The notes below the pieces were generated by a model, which ran no database searches, had not been told where the DNA came from, and saw only the letters and a list, made by a program, of their open reading frames with translations. DNA of 64,000 nucleotides from Quercus robur (Eukaryota; Streptophyta; Magnoliopsida; Fagales; Fagaceae), in NCBI RefSeq assembly GCF_932294415.1, contig NC_065536.1, positions 51,906,354-51,970,353 on the forward strand, in the 5' to 3' direction. The position numbers and the translations under genes were made by a program. Shown in pieces: positions 11,040 through 23,289 of this stretch (position 1 is its first letter; each line of letters opens with the position of its first letter).

Positions 11040-11400
11040 CGTTGATAAGAACAAATCACAATGATCTGAGCATCAGCGACGCTTTGATTTCTCCGCATCA
11101 GTGACACTTGAATTGTCGCTGATAAGAACAAATTGCAACAATCTAAGCATCGGCAACACTTCAATTTCTCCGCATCGACGACACTTGAACCGTTGCTGAT
11201 AAGAACGAATCACAATGATCTGAGCATCGGTGACGCTTCAATTTCTCCGAATCAAAGACACTTCGATTTCTCCTTACCGGTGACACTTGAACCTTTGCCG
11301 ATAAGAACGAATCGCAACGATATGAGCATCAACAACATTTTGATTTCTTCGAATTAGCGATGCTTCGATTTCTCCGCATCGGCGATGCTTCGCCTTCCTC
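11040..11400. repeat. Minisatellite inside CACTA element, unit about 80-100 bp
   Basis: Four copies beginning GAACAAATCACAATGATCTG, each followed by CAGCGACGCTTTGATTTCTCC-like text. The word GCGACG echoes the subterminal GTGACGAAA repeats, so the array may have grown from them. Confidence 0.7.
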
Positions 11401-12574
11401 CACATAAGCGACACTTTGCCTCCCCTTCGCGTCAGTGACGCTTCGCCTCCCTTTCACTCTGGCAACTGTTCACTTCCCCTAAGCGCCGGCGACACTTTGC
11501 CTCTTTCTCCACCTATCGATTTGTACGTCTCATTTCTCATCAGATATTTCTCTCTCTCTCTCTTTTTTTTTTAATTGATAATTATTGGTCTTAAATATCA
11601 TTCCATGAGTTTTACTTGTCTGATCCGTGCATCTTGTTCAGAATAGTAACATTGTTCATTTCTTATGCGGTTTCTTGCGCTCTTCTAATTTTTGTTTACA
11701 TCATTTGTGGAAGTACAAGTTCATATGCAACATATCTGTTACTTTTTGTTGTTGTGTTCTTGGAATTATTGTTTGTTGTATAAGGTTTATCTTAAAGTTA
11801 TGCACAAGTCCAGCTTGTAAATCATGGGTGACATCTTACCTTAGTGGTATATTCTAGTGTATGTGCAATTAACTAGCAATGTTAAGCCATCATGGGCTCC
11901 CTTGCAACTGGGTCATAGCTGGTCAAGTTTGACTAGAGCATTTAGGTATAATGTGGATTTAATAAAGAGAATGATAAACTCACCTGAAGTATTACTAATC
12001 AGTTGTATTTGTTAGATTTGCATTTGGATTTGAGGATCAAATTCAATAGATTTACTTGATATAAATTTTAACAATGGATGATGGATTTTAAGTTTTGAGG
12101 ATTTTGCTCCAACAAAAAACACAAATTTTATGTATATTTTACACTTAGAAATCATTTCAAAGCCAACACTTTGTTTTGAAACAGACACAAGTGAAGTGAT
12201 CTCAAATGTTGTTGTGAACAAGAACTGGATAGTGGACATTGGTCATATATAACCATAAAGGTAAGATTATTCATGGGTCTTTTTATGTTTTTCTTTTCTG
12301 TACTCCCTTTGGTTGTTATGTGTTTGTTATTGGTTTTGTTTGTGCTTAAGCTTAAGTACTGAGCTAATTTTGGTTGGGATTTTTTTTTTTTTTTTGGTGG
12401 CTGAAGAAATTGTGAAGAATAAGGTGAAGAACACAAGTTAACTTTGGATTTTTTCTGAAAGTTATAAACTTAGCTTGAGCAAAGTAAGTAAATTCTAGTT
12501 AAAAACTTATAAAACTCTATACTTGTGATGCTGGAAATTGGATTTGTGGTGATATGTTGTATTGGAGCAAGCGG

Positions 12575-12712
12575 GTGGCTTGCATGGTATTATAAGGTGG
12601 TTTAAACTAATATTGGGAGTGTTTTTCATTTCTTACAAATGTGATGTTTGTGATTGGTTTTGTGGTGGATTGCATGGTGTTATAAGGTGGTTTAAATTCA
12701 TATTGGGAGTGC
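12575..12712. repeat. Imperfect direct duplication of about 50 bp
   Basis: GCATGGTATTATAAGGTGGT...ATATTGGGAGTG recurs after about 95 bp as GCATGGTGTTATAAGGTGGT... in the CACTA interior. No function is evident. Confidence 0.6.
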
Positions 12713-13100
12713 ATATTTGTGTGTGCAATGTATATTTGTTTGAGTATTAATTTAGACTTGTGCATTCATGAATGGGATAGAACTTTATCTAAGTAACTTA
12801 TAGACTTAAATGTTAGAATACATTATGTATGAGTTGTCCTTATTTTACTAAGGTAGCATTCATCTTGTAATTGTAGTCAAACATGGATAAAAGTTGGATC
12901 ACAAAAGAATATTTTTAACTTTTTGAGGAGCAAGGGTTATGATGACGCTCTTACCTATAGGGGTGGTTCAACTTCAAGTTAAAACACTTTTTGGTTAGTA
13001 CTTTATTTTAGCAATTGACCCACATTACATGGTTAATGTTTTTACTTTACGATTTTAATGTAGTATTGTTTTTATATTTGTGCAGATTTCTTATTGGTGG

Positions 13101-13550
13101 TGTGATGCCCCAATTTGATTGATTGTGTGATGTGTGTGGATGTGTAATGAGTCCCACATCGGGTATTTACTGGGTTGAACTGAGTTTTATTAACAACTTT
13201 AAGGAGCCTTAATTGTGACTAGTCCTTTTGAGGTATAGCGCAGATGTGGCTAGTACTTTTCCTTGGGTCGTTACAAATGGTATCAGAGCCAGCCCGGTAA
13301 TCCCATGTGGGCTCGGAGTCACTACCCCACAAAGTGGGCCCTAACGAGGACGTTAGGGATTTAAGTAGGGGAGATTGTGATGCCCCAATTTGATTGATTG
13401 TGTGATGTGTGTGGGTGTGTGATGAGTCCCACATCGGGTATTTACTGGGTTGAACTGGGCTTTATTAACAACTACAAGGAGCCTCAATTGTGACTAGTCC
13501 TTTTGAGGTATAGCGCAGATGTGGCTAGCGCTTTTCCTTGGGTCGTTACA
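13101..13550 (+). mobile_element. TRIM (terminal-repeat retrotransposon in miniature)
   Basis: Two 175-bp LTRs (13101-13275 and 13376-13550) start TGTGATGCCCC and end GTCGTTACA. Two bases after the first lies TGGTATCAGAGCC (13278-13290), a tRNA-Met primer site. AGTAGGGGAGAT precedes the second as polypurine tract. GGTGG is duplicated at 13096-13100 and 13551-13555. It is 450 bp long, non-coding, and nested in the CACTA element. The LTRs differ at only a few positions, so the insertion is fairly young. Confidence 0.93.
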
Positions 13551-14402
13551 GGTGGCTTTTATGGGATTTACTTTTGGCATTACTTGAAAACATATGAGGA
13601 GATCTTCCGTTAGTTCTAATTATATTATGCTACCCTTTTTGTATTGTTAAAAAACATCTTGAGTTATTGTATGTATTGCAAACAATTATTGTATGAAATG
13701 AGTTTGAATTGGATACTTGCTTTATTTTTTTACTTGTGGAATGTATGGATCTTTTTTTATAAATATGTTGTTGAAATAAATGTGTTATTCAAATGTGAGG
13801 TTTTAATAATGTCATGACAGGTTACAGGTTAATATCAAAGCCATGAAAAAAATAAAAACAGAAAATAAGTTTTAGCGACGAATTTTTTCGTCACAAATAT
13901 AGCAACAAAAAATTGTTTTAGTGACGAAATATTTCGTCGCTAAATGTAGCAAAATTTTGTAAGAAATGGTTTTAGTGACAAAAATTTTCGTCACTATATG
14001 TGCCTGAATTTTCTTAAAAATATTTTTAATGACGAACTTTTTCGTCACTATATGTACCTGAACATAGTTTTAGTGACGAAATTATTCGTCACTAAATATG
14101 ATTTAATAAACTAAAGTGTTTTTAGTGACAAAATATTTTCGTCACTGAATAGTATTTTTAGTGAGGAAAACATTTAGTGACGAAATGTTTTCATCGCTAA
14201 AAGTTAAAAAAAAAAAAAATCAAATCAGACTTTTAGTGTGGAAATTTTTCATCACCAGGACTTTTAGTGACGGGGTTTCAGCGACGAAATGAGTTTCATC
14301 ACTAAAAGTCCAATTTCGTCACTAAAGGTCCTTAGTGATGAAAAACTAGACTTTTAGTGACGAATTTTTTCGTCACTGAAAATACATTTTGTTGTAGTGG
14401 AA

Positions 14403-15124
14403 TTATGTTTGAATATTTGAACTTTTTTGAGTCCTTAAAACTACATATTTGATTTTGGAAATGTTTGAGTATTTGAACTCTTTTGAGTTATTAAAACTGC
14501 TTATGTATTTTTGGAGCTTATTGTAAGTTATAGCTTTTGATATATGGAAAATTGACTACTTTCTAAACCATCTATGATATATTTGTAACATTAAAATATG
14601 TGATCCATATGCAACTTATTATTTTAAGACTATGAAACTTCTCTAGTTATTTTTGAAAACCCATAGTATATCATAACTTTTGAAGACTCATATTACATCT
14701 TATTACTTTACAGATCTATTGCTTGATAGAACTTATTAGGATTTTGGTTACTTATTGAGTTGTTAGCTCACCCCTTTTTCCCCTCCAGTTTTAGATTGTG
14801 AAGAATAGCAAGTTTTGGGAGTTTTGATGTTGTGTTGTGAGTAGGAAAAGATTCTTAGTGATTTTGGGACTAGATGATCTTCTAATAGTTTTATATTTAT
14901 TGGCCAATTGTCATTATGTACATGAGGTTTGAATTTTGTTCCTATTAAATTATTGGAGATCTATTCATAAAGAAATTGTTGAGGTATTTTGAATTTATTT
15001 GATTTAATTTTTGAGGATAAATTTTAGTTGCTAAGAAGGCCTTGCACACTTATAGGGTGCTTACTTTATAAGCGTGCGATAGTTGTTACATGCCTATCTT
15101 TATACTTGGGTTCGGGGCGTGACA
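14403..15124. repeat. 3' end of an LTR-type repeat
   Basis: Contains GTTGTTAGCTCACCCC and ends GGGTTCGGGGCGTGACA. The same kind of terminus (GGGG-C-GTAACA or CATGGCA) ends the insert at 33663-37031 and the repeat at 45385-45868. It is interrupted on its left by the CACTA element. Confidence 0.5.
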
Positions 15125-15424
15125 CTAACTTTATAATGACTTCGTCCTTGTGATGATTAATGTTTGTCATGTGACCTTTGATGAAGTTCTCCTATTTTGA
15201 AATGATATTGGATATGTGTTTATTAATATTGCTTACAAAAAAATTATGTAGATTTATGATGTTATTTTAAGAAGTTAATTTTATGCTACATTGTTTCACT
15301 AATTCTTTCTATATTATCACAAAGAAAATGATGACTATATAACTTTAATTATGACAATTGCCAAATTATACATGTTTGCAAAATGTTCATTTGTATGAAT
15401 CTTGCATTTTTTGTAATCCTATTA

Positions 15425-15470
<46 letters not shown>

Positions 15471-16298
15471 CGATGCCTTTAAATCTTCCACAATTTTCCA
15501 CGTTATCATTATTTTAAAAAAAATTAAAAAACTATTTCTATTTCCCAGTCCACGTCATCATTATTTTTAAATCATCATAATTATTAAAAAAAATTCAGCT
15601 AAAAAAAAAACCTATTTCTATTTTCTACGGTAATATCAAACCTGATACCCAAATTTTTTTTTCTCCTTCCCCAAAACCCAATTCTGAACGCCATTCCTCT
15701 TTTTCTCTATTTCTCTCCCTCATCTCTCTTCTCTACCCTTTCAGCATCCTTTGATTTGTTTTTCAATCAAACTCGATAAAACCCTAAAACCTCTTCAAGA
15801 ACTGACCACCACCGACTCTCACCGTTATAGTTTGCACACCCAGGCCAGGCCACAAAATCTCCCGGTTCAATTTCTCAAGAACTCCTTGGTAAGATCATCT
15901 TGAATCCTCAATCTTCTTTATCTTCTTCCTTTTTTGTTGCTGTTGTCCTAATCTATTTGCTTATAATTAATTTGTGGTTTTTGTTTCCATAGTTTCTGAA
16001 CATTCTTGAATTAGGATGAAATCAAGATGACTTTGAGGCTGAAGGATTGATTTGGGGTTTTTTTTAGTTTTGGGATCTTGGGGTTCCTAATTAGGGTTTG
16101 TTGCAACTATAGATTTCAATGGCTAATATGTTTCCTCTTTGTTCTTTTTTGTTTTTCCCAAGGGTACACCATAGAAGATCAAATTCTACCTAGGCTTTGT
16201 CTCTTGGCATTTTGAGGAATGGTTAGTGATGTTTTTAATTTAATTTAGGATTTCCTCCCTAACCTGGGTCCAGTTTAGCACTTTGGTTTACTAATTTG

Positions 16299-16371
<73 letters not shown>
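16299..16371. repeat. (GTT)n followed by long T-run
   Basis: About ten GTT units run directly into more than 40 T. The poly-Cys/Phe and poly-Lys/Gln frames across it are artefacts of the repeat. Confidence 0.9.
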
Positions 16372-16374
<3 letters not shown>

Positions 16375-17850
16375 CAAAGCTTCTGAATAAGGTTTTAAAT
16401 ATATTTTGGGTTCCATATAATTGTAGACAAGCTATGAGTCTTCCATGTTTGAAAGACTTAATCTTCATCAAAATATATGAACACTAACAAAAATATTTTT
16501 AATTTTGCATTTCGTAGGATTTAGTTTTCTGTATTTTGGTTGGTTGGTTTTGATTTAATTTATTGGGTATCAAACCTGTGAAGAATTCTGGAGAGTAGCC
16601 TTGATCAGCTTTGTGGAGGCTCTTTGTTTTCTAAACCTGCTTGTATGTTAGTTCTCAGTGCACCAATGAGCTCTAGCAAATCACACATCATCTCCTTGTA
16701 AGAGCAAAGTGTAGGTTAGCTCAGTATGTGTAACTTACTTATAAAAAATGTAGGTTAGCTCAGTCTTTAGGCTTATCATAGCAATTTCTGTTGTAATTTT
16801 ATACAATATCAGCTCTGTTCCATTTCAATTCTTTTTATACATTGTATAGTTTCTTCTTATAGTGTTATAATTTTTTCAATGATATGATTGTGATTTAAAA
16901 TGGTATGGTGAGCTGCAAAGATATTTTTGATCCAAATTCCAAAAGAAGCAGCTATGCTAATTGTTACTCCCTATAAGATGCATCTAGTTTTTATTTATGA
17001 TGCCACTTCCCCTATTGTTATATCACTGGATTATCCTCTAGAATTATTATATTTATAAATGCTCTTGACTGATTTCTATCTTTGAAAGAGACCCGAATAA
17101 TGGTAAGTGGCCTACTTTGCAAATCAAATTCTTTTCGAAGCTACTGGCTGAATTCCACGTTGATGATATATAGAATATTGAAGGGTTGATTTGGAACCAT
17201 TGTAATGTTTGAATAGTAGATCTGCTAGGCAATACTACCAAAAGAGCATAATCAACCCACCTTAGAGTTATCTAATCTAGAAGAAACTTGAAAGTCTCAA
17301 ATTTTGGAAGCCTTGAACTATTTACAATTGGTTTTCAAAAGGATCTTGCTGTTAGTCATTTGCTGTTATTTTAATGACTTAATTTAAAAAAGATTGCATT
17401 AAATGACTTCATTTTAGGAGGTTTGGTTATTTTTGGTGTTTTAGAAGGTGTACAAGTGGTGGAAAAAGTTATGTTTACATAAGGTATATTTTTTACTTTG
17501 AAATCTTTGTGAACGTGTACATTTTTTTTTTTTTTTTTTTGCCTCCTATCCATATGGCTGTGGCATGTTCTTTTTGATTTTAGGGTAATTCTATAGATTT
17601 CTTAGAGTAATGCAAGATGGAGGTTGTCTAATCTTGGCTTTTGAGTAAAATTTGATGGCCAAAATTGCACTATATTTGAGTAAAATGATATATGTTGCAA
17701 GTAACAATTGCAAAATTGCTGATTGATGTGCAATCATTAAAATGTTGAATTTTGGTTAAAAGGTTGATATCAACTTAATTTTTAGCATCTTTCACAATTT
17801 TAAGTGAATACATGTAAATTTGGTCAAATGTTAATTTTTATGCCTTACAG

Positions 17851-17928
17851 GGCTCTGAGGAGTACATAAATATGATTTTGGAAGATGTTGGAAAAGTCAA
17901 CATCAAGAGGGAGAGCAAAAAACTTTAG
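17851..17928 (+). pseudogene. Sm protein E (SmE) exon fragment in Helitron 1
   Basis: After an acceptor (TTACAG) the frame reads GSEEYINMILEDVGKVNIKR and ends at a stop. It matches the Sm fold segment G-F-D-E-Y-M-N-L-V-L-D-x-A-x-x-V of spliceosomal Sm protein E. The paralogous fragment in Helitron 2 (52355-52432) is closer to that consensus (GFEEYINLILDDAGKV). Other exons of the gene are absent, so it is non-functional captured DNA. Confidence 0.75.
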
Positions 17929-18474
17929 GTGGGTTCATTTTCTCATTTTACTTTACTTTTAATCTCCCAAATGTGCATACTCTAAATGTGGTACATCTAT
18001 TTTGTTATTTGTCGATTACATATCAAAAAAATGTACAGGGTAGATTCTTCTTAAGAGATGCAACACAACAGCCACCCCTTTCTCTCTCTCTCTCTCTCTC
18101 AATAGTGAAAATAATGATTTCAGAAATTGTGTAAATTGGCATTATGTTGCCTTTTCAATCCCATTGAGGTCTAGCATCTTTGTTTACTAGCAATGTTAGA
18201 ATTTAGATACATTTTGGACATCAAGAACAATTAATGTAATTTATGAAAGATACTTGATTGAATGAGTATGGAATTAATTAACTATATTTGTGTAATTAAT
18301 TGTATTGGAGTGTACTTATATTAGTTATATATTTTCTAAATATGATCTCAAGCTCTTGGTTATCATGATATCTCATTGTATGTGATAGATTTTATTACTT
18401 TGTAAGTGATAGATATTGAAATTTCTTTATTTTATTTATTTATTTTTTATATTAGAGAAGTTACTAATAGCTTT

Positions 18475-18491
18475 CCCGTGCATTGCACGGG
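18475..18491 (+). repeat. Helitron 3' terminal hairpin
   Basis: A 7-bp perfect stem with a 3-nt loop, placed eleven bases before the CTAG terminus. It is the usual terminator structure of Helitrons. Confidence 0.9.
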
Positions 18492-18654
18492 TTAGCGACT
18501 AGTTTATATTATTTAAAGAATTTTAACTCACTCCTTTTATTTATCCAATTTTTTCAGATCAATTAGCCCTTCCTTAGACATATAACTTCATTTATTAGTT
18601 GTGATTGGAGTACTACTCACTTCTTTTACATTATAGCCTGTTTTGTAAAACATT

Positions 18655-19082
18655 GATCATCATGAAACTTGTATTTTCCTCACTCCTATTATTTATGTTA
18701 CTTACTAAGCTATGTATCATTTCTTTTTAGCTAAAGTTTTTTAAAGTAGGCAACAACTCTCTTTTGAGACGACTTTTGCAATTGTAAACCTTAAGTGTGT
18801 GAGATACAGATTCTGCTAGTAGGGATTGCACATCCTAGAGGACATTGTTTTGTAAGTGATTATGGATGACTTTTATCCCTTTTTTAGAAGATGTTGATGG
18901 GAACTATCATACAGACCTCCGGGTTTTCTTCTTTACTAGAGCATTATACTTTAGTTGTAGCCCGTAGTCCCTACAACTATACTCCCTAGAGGACATGTAG
19001 CGTAAATTAGAAGCAGATGTTGATAGTAACAATGTTAGGGTTGTAGCCCGTAGTCTCTAACATTGTTCTTAGAGCTCTGACT
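18655..19082 (+). repeat. Dispersed repeat R, copy 1
   Basis: Text from CATGAAACTTGTATTTTCC to TTAGAGCTCTGACTT is also found at 36595-36930 and 45385-45715. Copies 2 and 3 continue into an LTR-like terminus, whereas this copy diverges after the GAGCTCTGACTT word. Helitron 1 appears to have landed just upstream in the same older repeat. Confidence 0.65.
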
Positions 19083-19954
19083 TTTTGTGTGTGTGTGTGG
19101 AATATTTGAGGGTTTAATCATTAATGTACAATCCTTGTGAATCAAAGTATACACTTGAATTTTTTGGAAAATAAAAAAATTACATGGGCTTTTGGTTTTT
19201 GGTTACCTTACACACCAAACCTTCTTCCTTGGTGAATTAAACAGTCCCTACCCACTACACTACATGATATTAAGTATTAGTAATTGCTTTGATGGAATCG
19301 TTAAAGTGTATATATATATATATATATATTCTATACACACATCATAAAAACGTGTTAAAACGTGTGGCTGAAATACATGGACAATTTACAACGAAGAGCT
19401 GTTGACCCAAACTTGCATTTAAGTTTGAGCTGGCTTTTCCCTGTTGCTTTGCTGGCTTTGAATCCCATTTCAATATAACCAATATTTTTTAGATTTTCTG
19501 GGTGAATGAGATGAACATGTATGTCATGCCGAAGAAAGCGGTCCCTAGTCCAAACCTTAATCACATATAATAATAAAAAAAATCTGACTAAATAAATCAA
19601 TGGAAATTGATTATATAAACAAAATAACGCCAACAAAAAAGTTCTAGGAACGATAAAGACTGCAAAATTTTTATTACTGTTATGTTCATCACCCTCGGAA
19701 GACTAAGATCGAGCTTTAAGTGTAAGCTCTCCCTTTCTTGATTACTTCTCTCATAAGTTTTTCCTTTGTACTTTATCCCATTTCAAATAAGGATAATTAC
19801 TAGTGTACACAGTACACACAAGTCACAATTTACCCTACTATTTTATTATACAAAATTTAATAAAATAGAACTTCATATATTGACAACAAAATTTAAAAAC
19901 AACACAAAAATATATGAAGTTTTAAAATTTCCTTGTATGAGTTTTCATATGCAA
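19083..19954. other. AT-rich DNA, no gene recognised
   Basis: Holds a (TA)n run (19309-19330). No coding similarity or element boundary is visible. Confidence 0.5.
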
Positions 19955-20545
19955 CACTACAAGAAATTTGTACTATTACGGCAGGTGCAAAAAACGTCGT
20001 TATATGTCGCATATTGTGGCGTTTTTTGGGACCGCTGCTGTACATAGGGTCTATTGCAGCGGTTTTTGGGACCGCCACTATAGGTATGGTTTTTTGCGGC
20101 AACCTACAGCAGCAGGACATAAAACTACCACAATATATATGTTTTAGCGGTGGTAATGGAGATATAGCAGCGCTTCAAAACCTGCTACAATAAATATATC
20201 ATTTTAAACAGATGCTATAGCGGTAGTAGAGAAAAAGGCCGCAATATTCGAGATATAGCAACATTTTGTATGATCGCCGCAATAGGGATCCTTTTTGCGG
20301 CACCTTTTCTTAGTTATAGCAGCAAGTTTGACCGCCGCTATAGACCTTCAAATCTCCAGCCCAAAAATTTCCCTTTGCCTCTTTTTTTTTCCATCTTCCC
20401 TCTTATTAGGTTTTCATTTTCCCACTTATTCACTTTCACTCTCTGCAAACTCTCACTTTCTCTAAAACCTTCACTTCATCTTCATCTCCATCTCTGCTAA
20501 CATCACTTCATCTTTGTCATCACCACCGTCACTTCATCTCCGTCT
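19955..20545 (+). mobile_element. CACTA-like end fragment
   Basis: Begins CACTACAAGAAATTTGTAC and contains repeated words in both orientations such as GCGGTTTTTGGGACCGC and CTATAG (to about 20340), the subterminal repeat style of CACTA elements. A CT-rich leader-like tail follows. It then meets the broken ORF2 of element B at about 20545. No matching right end (TTCTTGTAGTG) was found, so the element is truncated or deleted. Confidence 0.7.
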
Positions 20546-21348
20546 ATGGCACACATAGCAGAAAAGTATGTAGATTCAAGATAGGAGACAGAAAAATGGA
20601 GGAGAATCCTCGTGATACTCGAGGGAAAAATGAGCTTATCACAGGTCGCTGTATGCCTGTAGACATCTATAAGGGAAAGTATGAAGTGAGAGGGAAAATC
20701 TATAGTAAGTCCTTCAAGTAGGGATAACAAAAATCAAGCACAAGGCTTAGTAATGGAGTTATAGTGAGACAAAGGATGAAGAACGAATGTCATCACCATG
20801 TTAAGGAACCTCAGACCTTTTGCAAAGCTCGAGCAAAGGGTATTTTGACGGTCACCCCAAGATGAAGGTGTCTCACAGAAGTGAGACGAGAGTTCATCTT
20901 TAGACACAGTCCTAAGACGCTCACAGTCGGGGTAGTCAGCAAATGCTACCTTTGGTACGTGTAGCACCTTAGATATAAGATCTGGAGTGACTACAATGCA
21001 CGTACCTTGAACGCAAATGATAAACTAAGGTACAGAATAGTTGAATCCATGCATGTTGGAGTAAAACTCCTGTATGATCACAGAAGGACAGGTAACCGGG
21101 ATGCCACATAGTAACTCCTAACCCCTACTGTAGATGATAGTGGGAAGGTTAGTATCAAAATATTCTGATAGAACGACTTGGCATTCTGAATGAATGCCGC
21201 GTCGTGAAAAGTTCTCTGAAAAGTCCTTACAGGCTTTATCATCATGGAACCTGACGTGAGATGGAGTAGAATCAACAGAGGGAGAAGAAGAAGATGCCTT
21301 GGAACGAAGAGGGCTCCAGGACGGAGTGGATTTCCGTTTAGGTGTCAT
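20546..21348 (-). pseudogene. ORF2 protein remnant (element B)
   Basis: Starts MTPKRKSTPSWSPL at 21348 and follows the element A protein through FSRRGIHSECQVVLS, EFYSNMHG, KVAFADYPDCERLRT, MVMTFVLHPLSHYNSI and LTIDFPSHFILS. Stops interrupt it, one of them TAG in place of the Trp codon of the R-G-W-E motif. The frame ends at CAID, where foreign sequence begins, so the linker and acidic tail are lost. An upstream (GA)n run (21362-21409) lies directly before the ATG. Confidence 0.8.
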
Positions 21349-21357
21349 AGAGCAAGA

Positions 21358-21361
<4 letters not shown>

Positions 21362-21409
<48 letters not shown>
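21362..21409. repeat. (GA)n microsatellite
   Basis: About 24 GA units in the leader of element B ORF2 (CT on the sense strand), perhaps expanded from the pyrimidine-rich leader also seen in element A. Confidence 0.95.
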
Positions 21410-21412
<3 letters not shown>

Positions 21413-21910
21413 CACAGAAAAGAACCAATACAATTTAATACCAATATGATAGAAACAAAATTAGTACATATGCATGAAAAATGCATGAACATATGACATG
21501 TAAAAGTAAAAACATCATGGGCTCAGCCCAATCCAAACCTACCAGCACACATCATTTTAAGATAGTAAGCACACATCTAAAATGCATGAATCATTGTTAA
21601 AAATGAAAATGTTATGCAATGAATAAACATATATGATCATTTAAACATAGCCCAACCCAAAAATTTCACAAAAACTTCATCAATTTTGAAAAACCCCAAA
21701 AATTTTCAAGAAAACCCAAAAACCTAGGTCTAATGCATGAAATACATGAAGAATGAAGGATTAAGGACCCTTACCAGAGAAGAAAAGCTTGATCTAGGCC
21801 GAAATCCAAGTGGGGAAGGTGAAGAGGTTGAGTGAGAAGTGTTTGGGAGAGAAATAAGAGAGTTTCTGTCAAGAGAGATCGGTGAGAAATGAAAAAAATC
21901 ACGTTGACAC

Positions 21911-21918
21911 TATATATA
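21911..21918 (-). promoter_or_regulatory. TATA box upstream of element B ORF2
   Basis: TATATATA in the position equivalent to the TATATAAA of element A, with the conserved GGTAAG donor (21774) downstream. Predicted only. Confidence 0.45.
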
Positions 21919-22803
21919 GAAAAACATGAAACTCGATGGATCGAAAGGTGTCGAGCTTTAAATTTTCGCCAGATGAAGCTATTGAGGAGCTATCGAGAGG
22001 TGTCCACAGCAAAGTGACCTCGATGGATCGAGAATCTATTGAGCATACAGAAACTTTCTCAATGGATCGAGAAGCTATCAAGACTAATTCTCAAAAACCT
22101 TGATGGATCGGTACAATAACAGCTATCAAGAAAGGAAGCTCAAGAGGCCTAACAGATAGCCTAGTTGTCGAGAGGCATCGAGAAGCTGTCGAGATTTCTC
22201 AAAAATAGTTTTTCAAAAAGAGAAAACCATAGATATGAATGCAATCAAGCAAGCTACTCAACCAAAGATCCAAACAACATTTTAATCACTCAAAATCATC
22301 TCTCAACAAGAAAAATGTCAAGCATTTAGATCCAAAACACACACATACACTAAACAAGTCTAACTATTTTTATATTTCAAAAACAAGTCAAGATTGTTTA
22401 GTGAGCATATATTAATACATGTATTCCTTGTGATGGCCAAATCACATTGTACCTGCATATGTATCAAGAGTAGCAAAGAATATTGCGTGTTGTGTGTGAA
22501 AAAAAATCCCAAGATTGCATAAGTGTCTACATATTATGACGATTTGGGATATGAGAAAATCACTTTAACTCATAGACAATCATAACTATTTAATGAGGAC
22601 TATCACCTTCAAGGTACATCCTATAACTCTCACATCTACTAGAAGACATGCTTGCAATTATATATAAAGCATTTTGATTCTTTTTGCTTTTATTTTTCTT
22701 TGCATATTTTTCTTTTAAGCAAACCATGCATGGGCATATAGGAGAGAGAAAAGAGATACCTAATTATGTTAAGCTTTTGACATTGCACTTTTACTATGCC
22801 GAA

Positions 22804-22890
22804 GCATACAGATGTCATTTCATGATTGGTGGGCAACAGTGGTAGATGGTTATTTATGCCTTTCTCTTAGGATTTTCTAGTCCTTCTCAT
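22804..22890. other. Conserved non-coding block between gag and ORF2 (copy B)
   Basis: On the plus strand it reads GCATACAGATG ... GATTGGTGGGCAACAGTGGT ... TTATGCCTTTCTCTTAGG. It is nearly the reverse complement of 1262-1351 and similar to 29345-29430. Confidence 0.65.
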
Positions 22891-23289
22891 CAAAAAAAGT
22901 AATATAAGTGTTAATTATAAGAGATTACTTAATCTTACTCATCACAAACATGAGCCATAAAGCTTACTTGTTTAGTTATGCATAGAGATGCTCATCTAAG
23001 CTACAAAGACACAAAGTTTAGAAATCTTTTTTTCAATGGCCATCCAAGGTACACAAGTATCAATGTACACAAAACACGCACTGTTTTTGTATTTTTCTGA
23101 TTTTTCTTTTTTTTTTTTTATGAAAAAAAAATAAAGCAAAACTGAAAATAAACAAACAAAAACATGTTAAACAAAGCAAAGCATAAAACTAGATTGGCTC
23201 AAAACAAAAGAGCAAAAACACATAAGTAATGCAACTCAAAAACAAGAAAGGGGAGAGAGAGAGAGAAAGAGAGAGGGAAAGTGACTAAA

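Larger units (their letters stand above)
10274..14399. mobile_element. Non-autonomous CACTA (En/Spm) transposon
   Basis: Ends are CACTACAACAAAAATGTA and its reverse complement (TACATTTTGTTGTAGTG). GAA is duplicated at 10271-10273 and 14400-14402, the 3-bp site expected for CACTA elements. Subterminal blocks (about 10290-10850 and 13865-14390) hold many copies, in both orientations, of the word TTTAGTGACGAAAT, typical of transposase-binding arrays. There is no transposase ORF. The interior contains a minisatellite and an inserted TRIM. Confidence 0.9.
15425..18502 (+). mobile_element. Helitron 1 with captured SmE exon
   Basis: Starts TCTATATATA after a host A and ends CTAG before a host T, the A/T insertion rule of Helitrons. 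Twelve bases before the end lies a perfect hairpin, CCCGTGC-ATT-GCACGGG (18475-18491). The 5' end shares text with Helitron 2 (AACCGA, CCACAATTTTCCAC-like). No RepHel ORF is present. A leader-like TC-rich region (15660-15900), a (GTT)n-(T)n run (16299-16370) and an SmE exon fragment (17851-17928) are carried inside. Confidence 0.88.

Noticed and set aside
9990..11400. Tandem arrays considered as CRISPR
   Set aside because: Units are head-to-tail diverged minisatellites without unique spacers, in a plant nuclear context.
15425..15470. The (TA)n run considered as a simple microsatellite only
   Set aside because: The A/TC junction, the matching CTAG end with hairpin at 18502 and the shared ends with Helitron 2 show it is the 5' terminus of a Helitron.
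16259..16487. Poly-Cys/Phe frame on plus and poly-Lys/Gln frame on minus
   Set aside because: Direct translation of (GTT)n and the T-run; not genes.
19766..20193. Overlapping frames on both strands (86-93 aa) at the CACTA end fragment
   Set aside because: They run through the subterminal GCGG...CCGC repeat array, which happens to lack stops.
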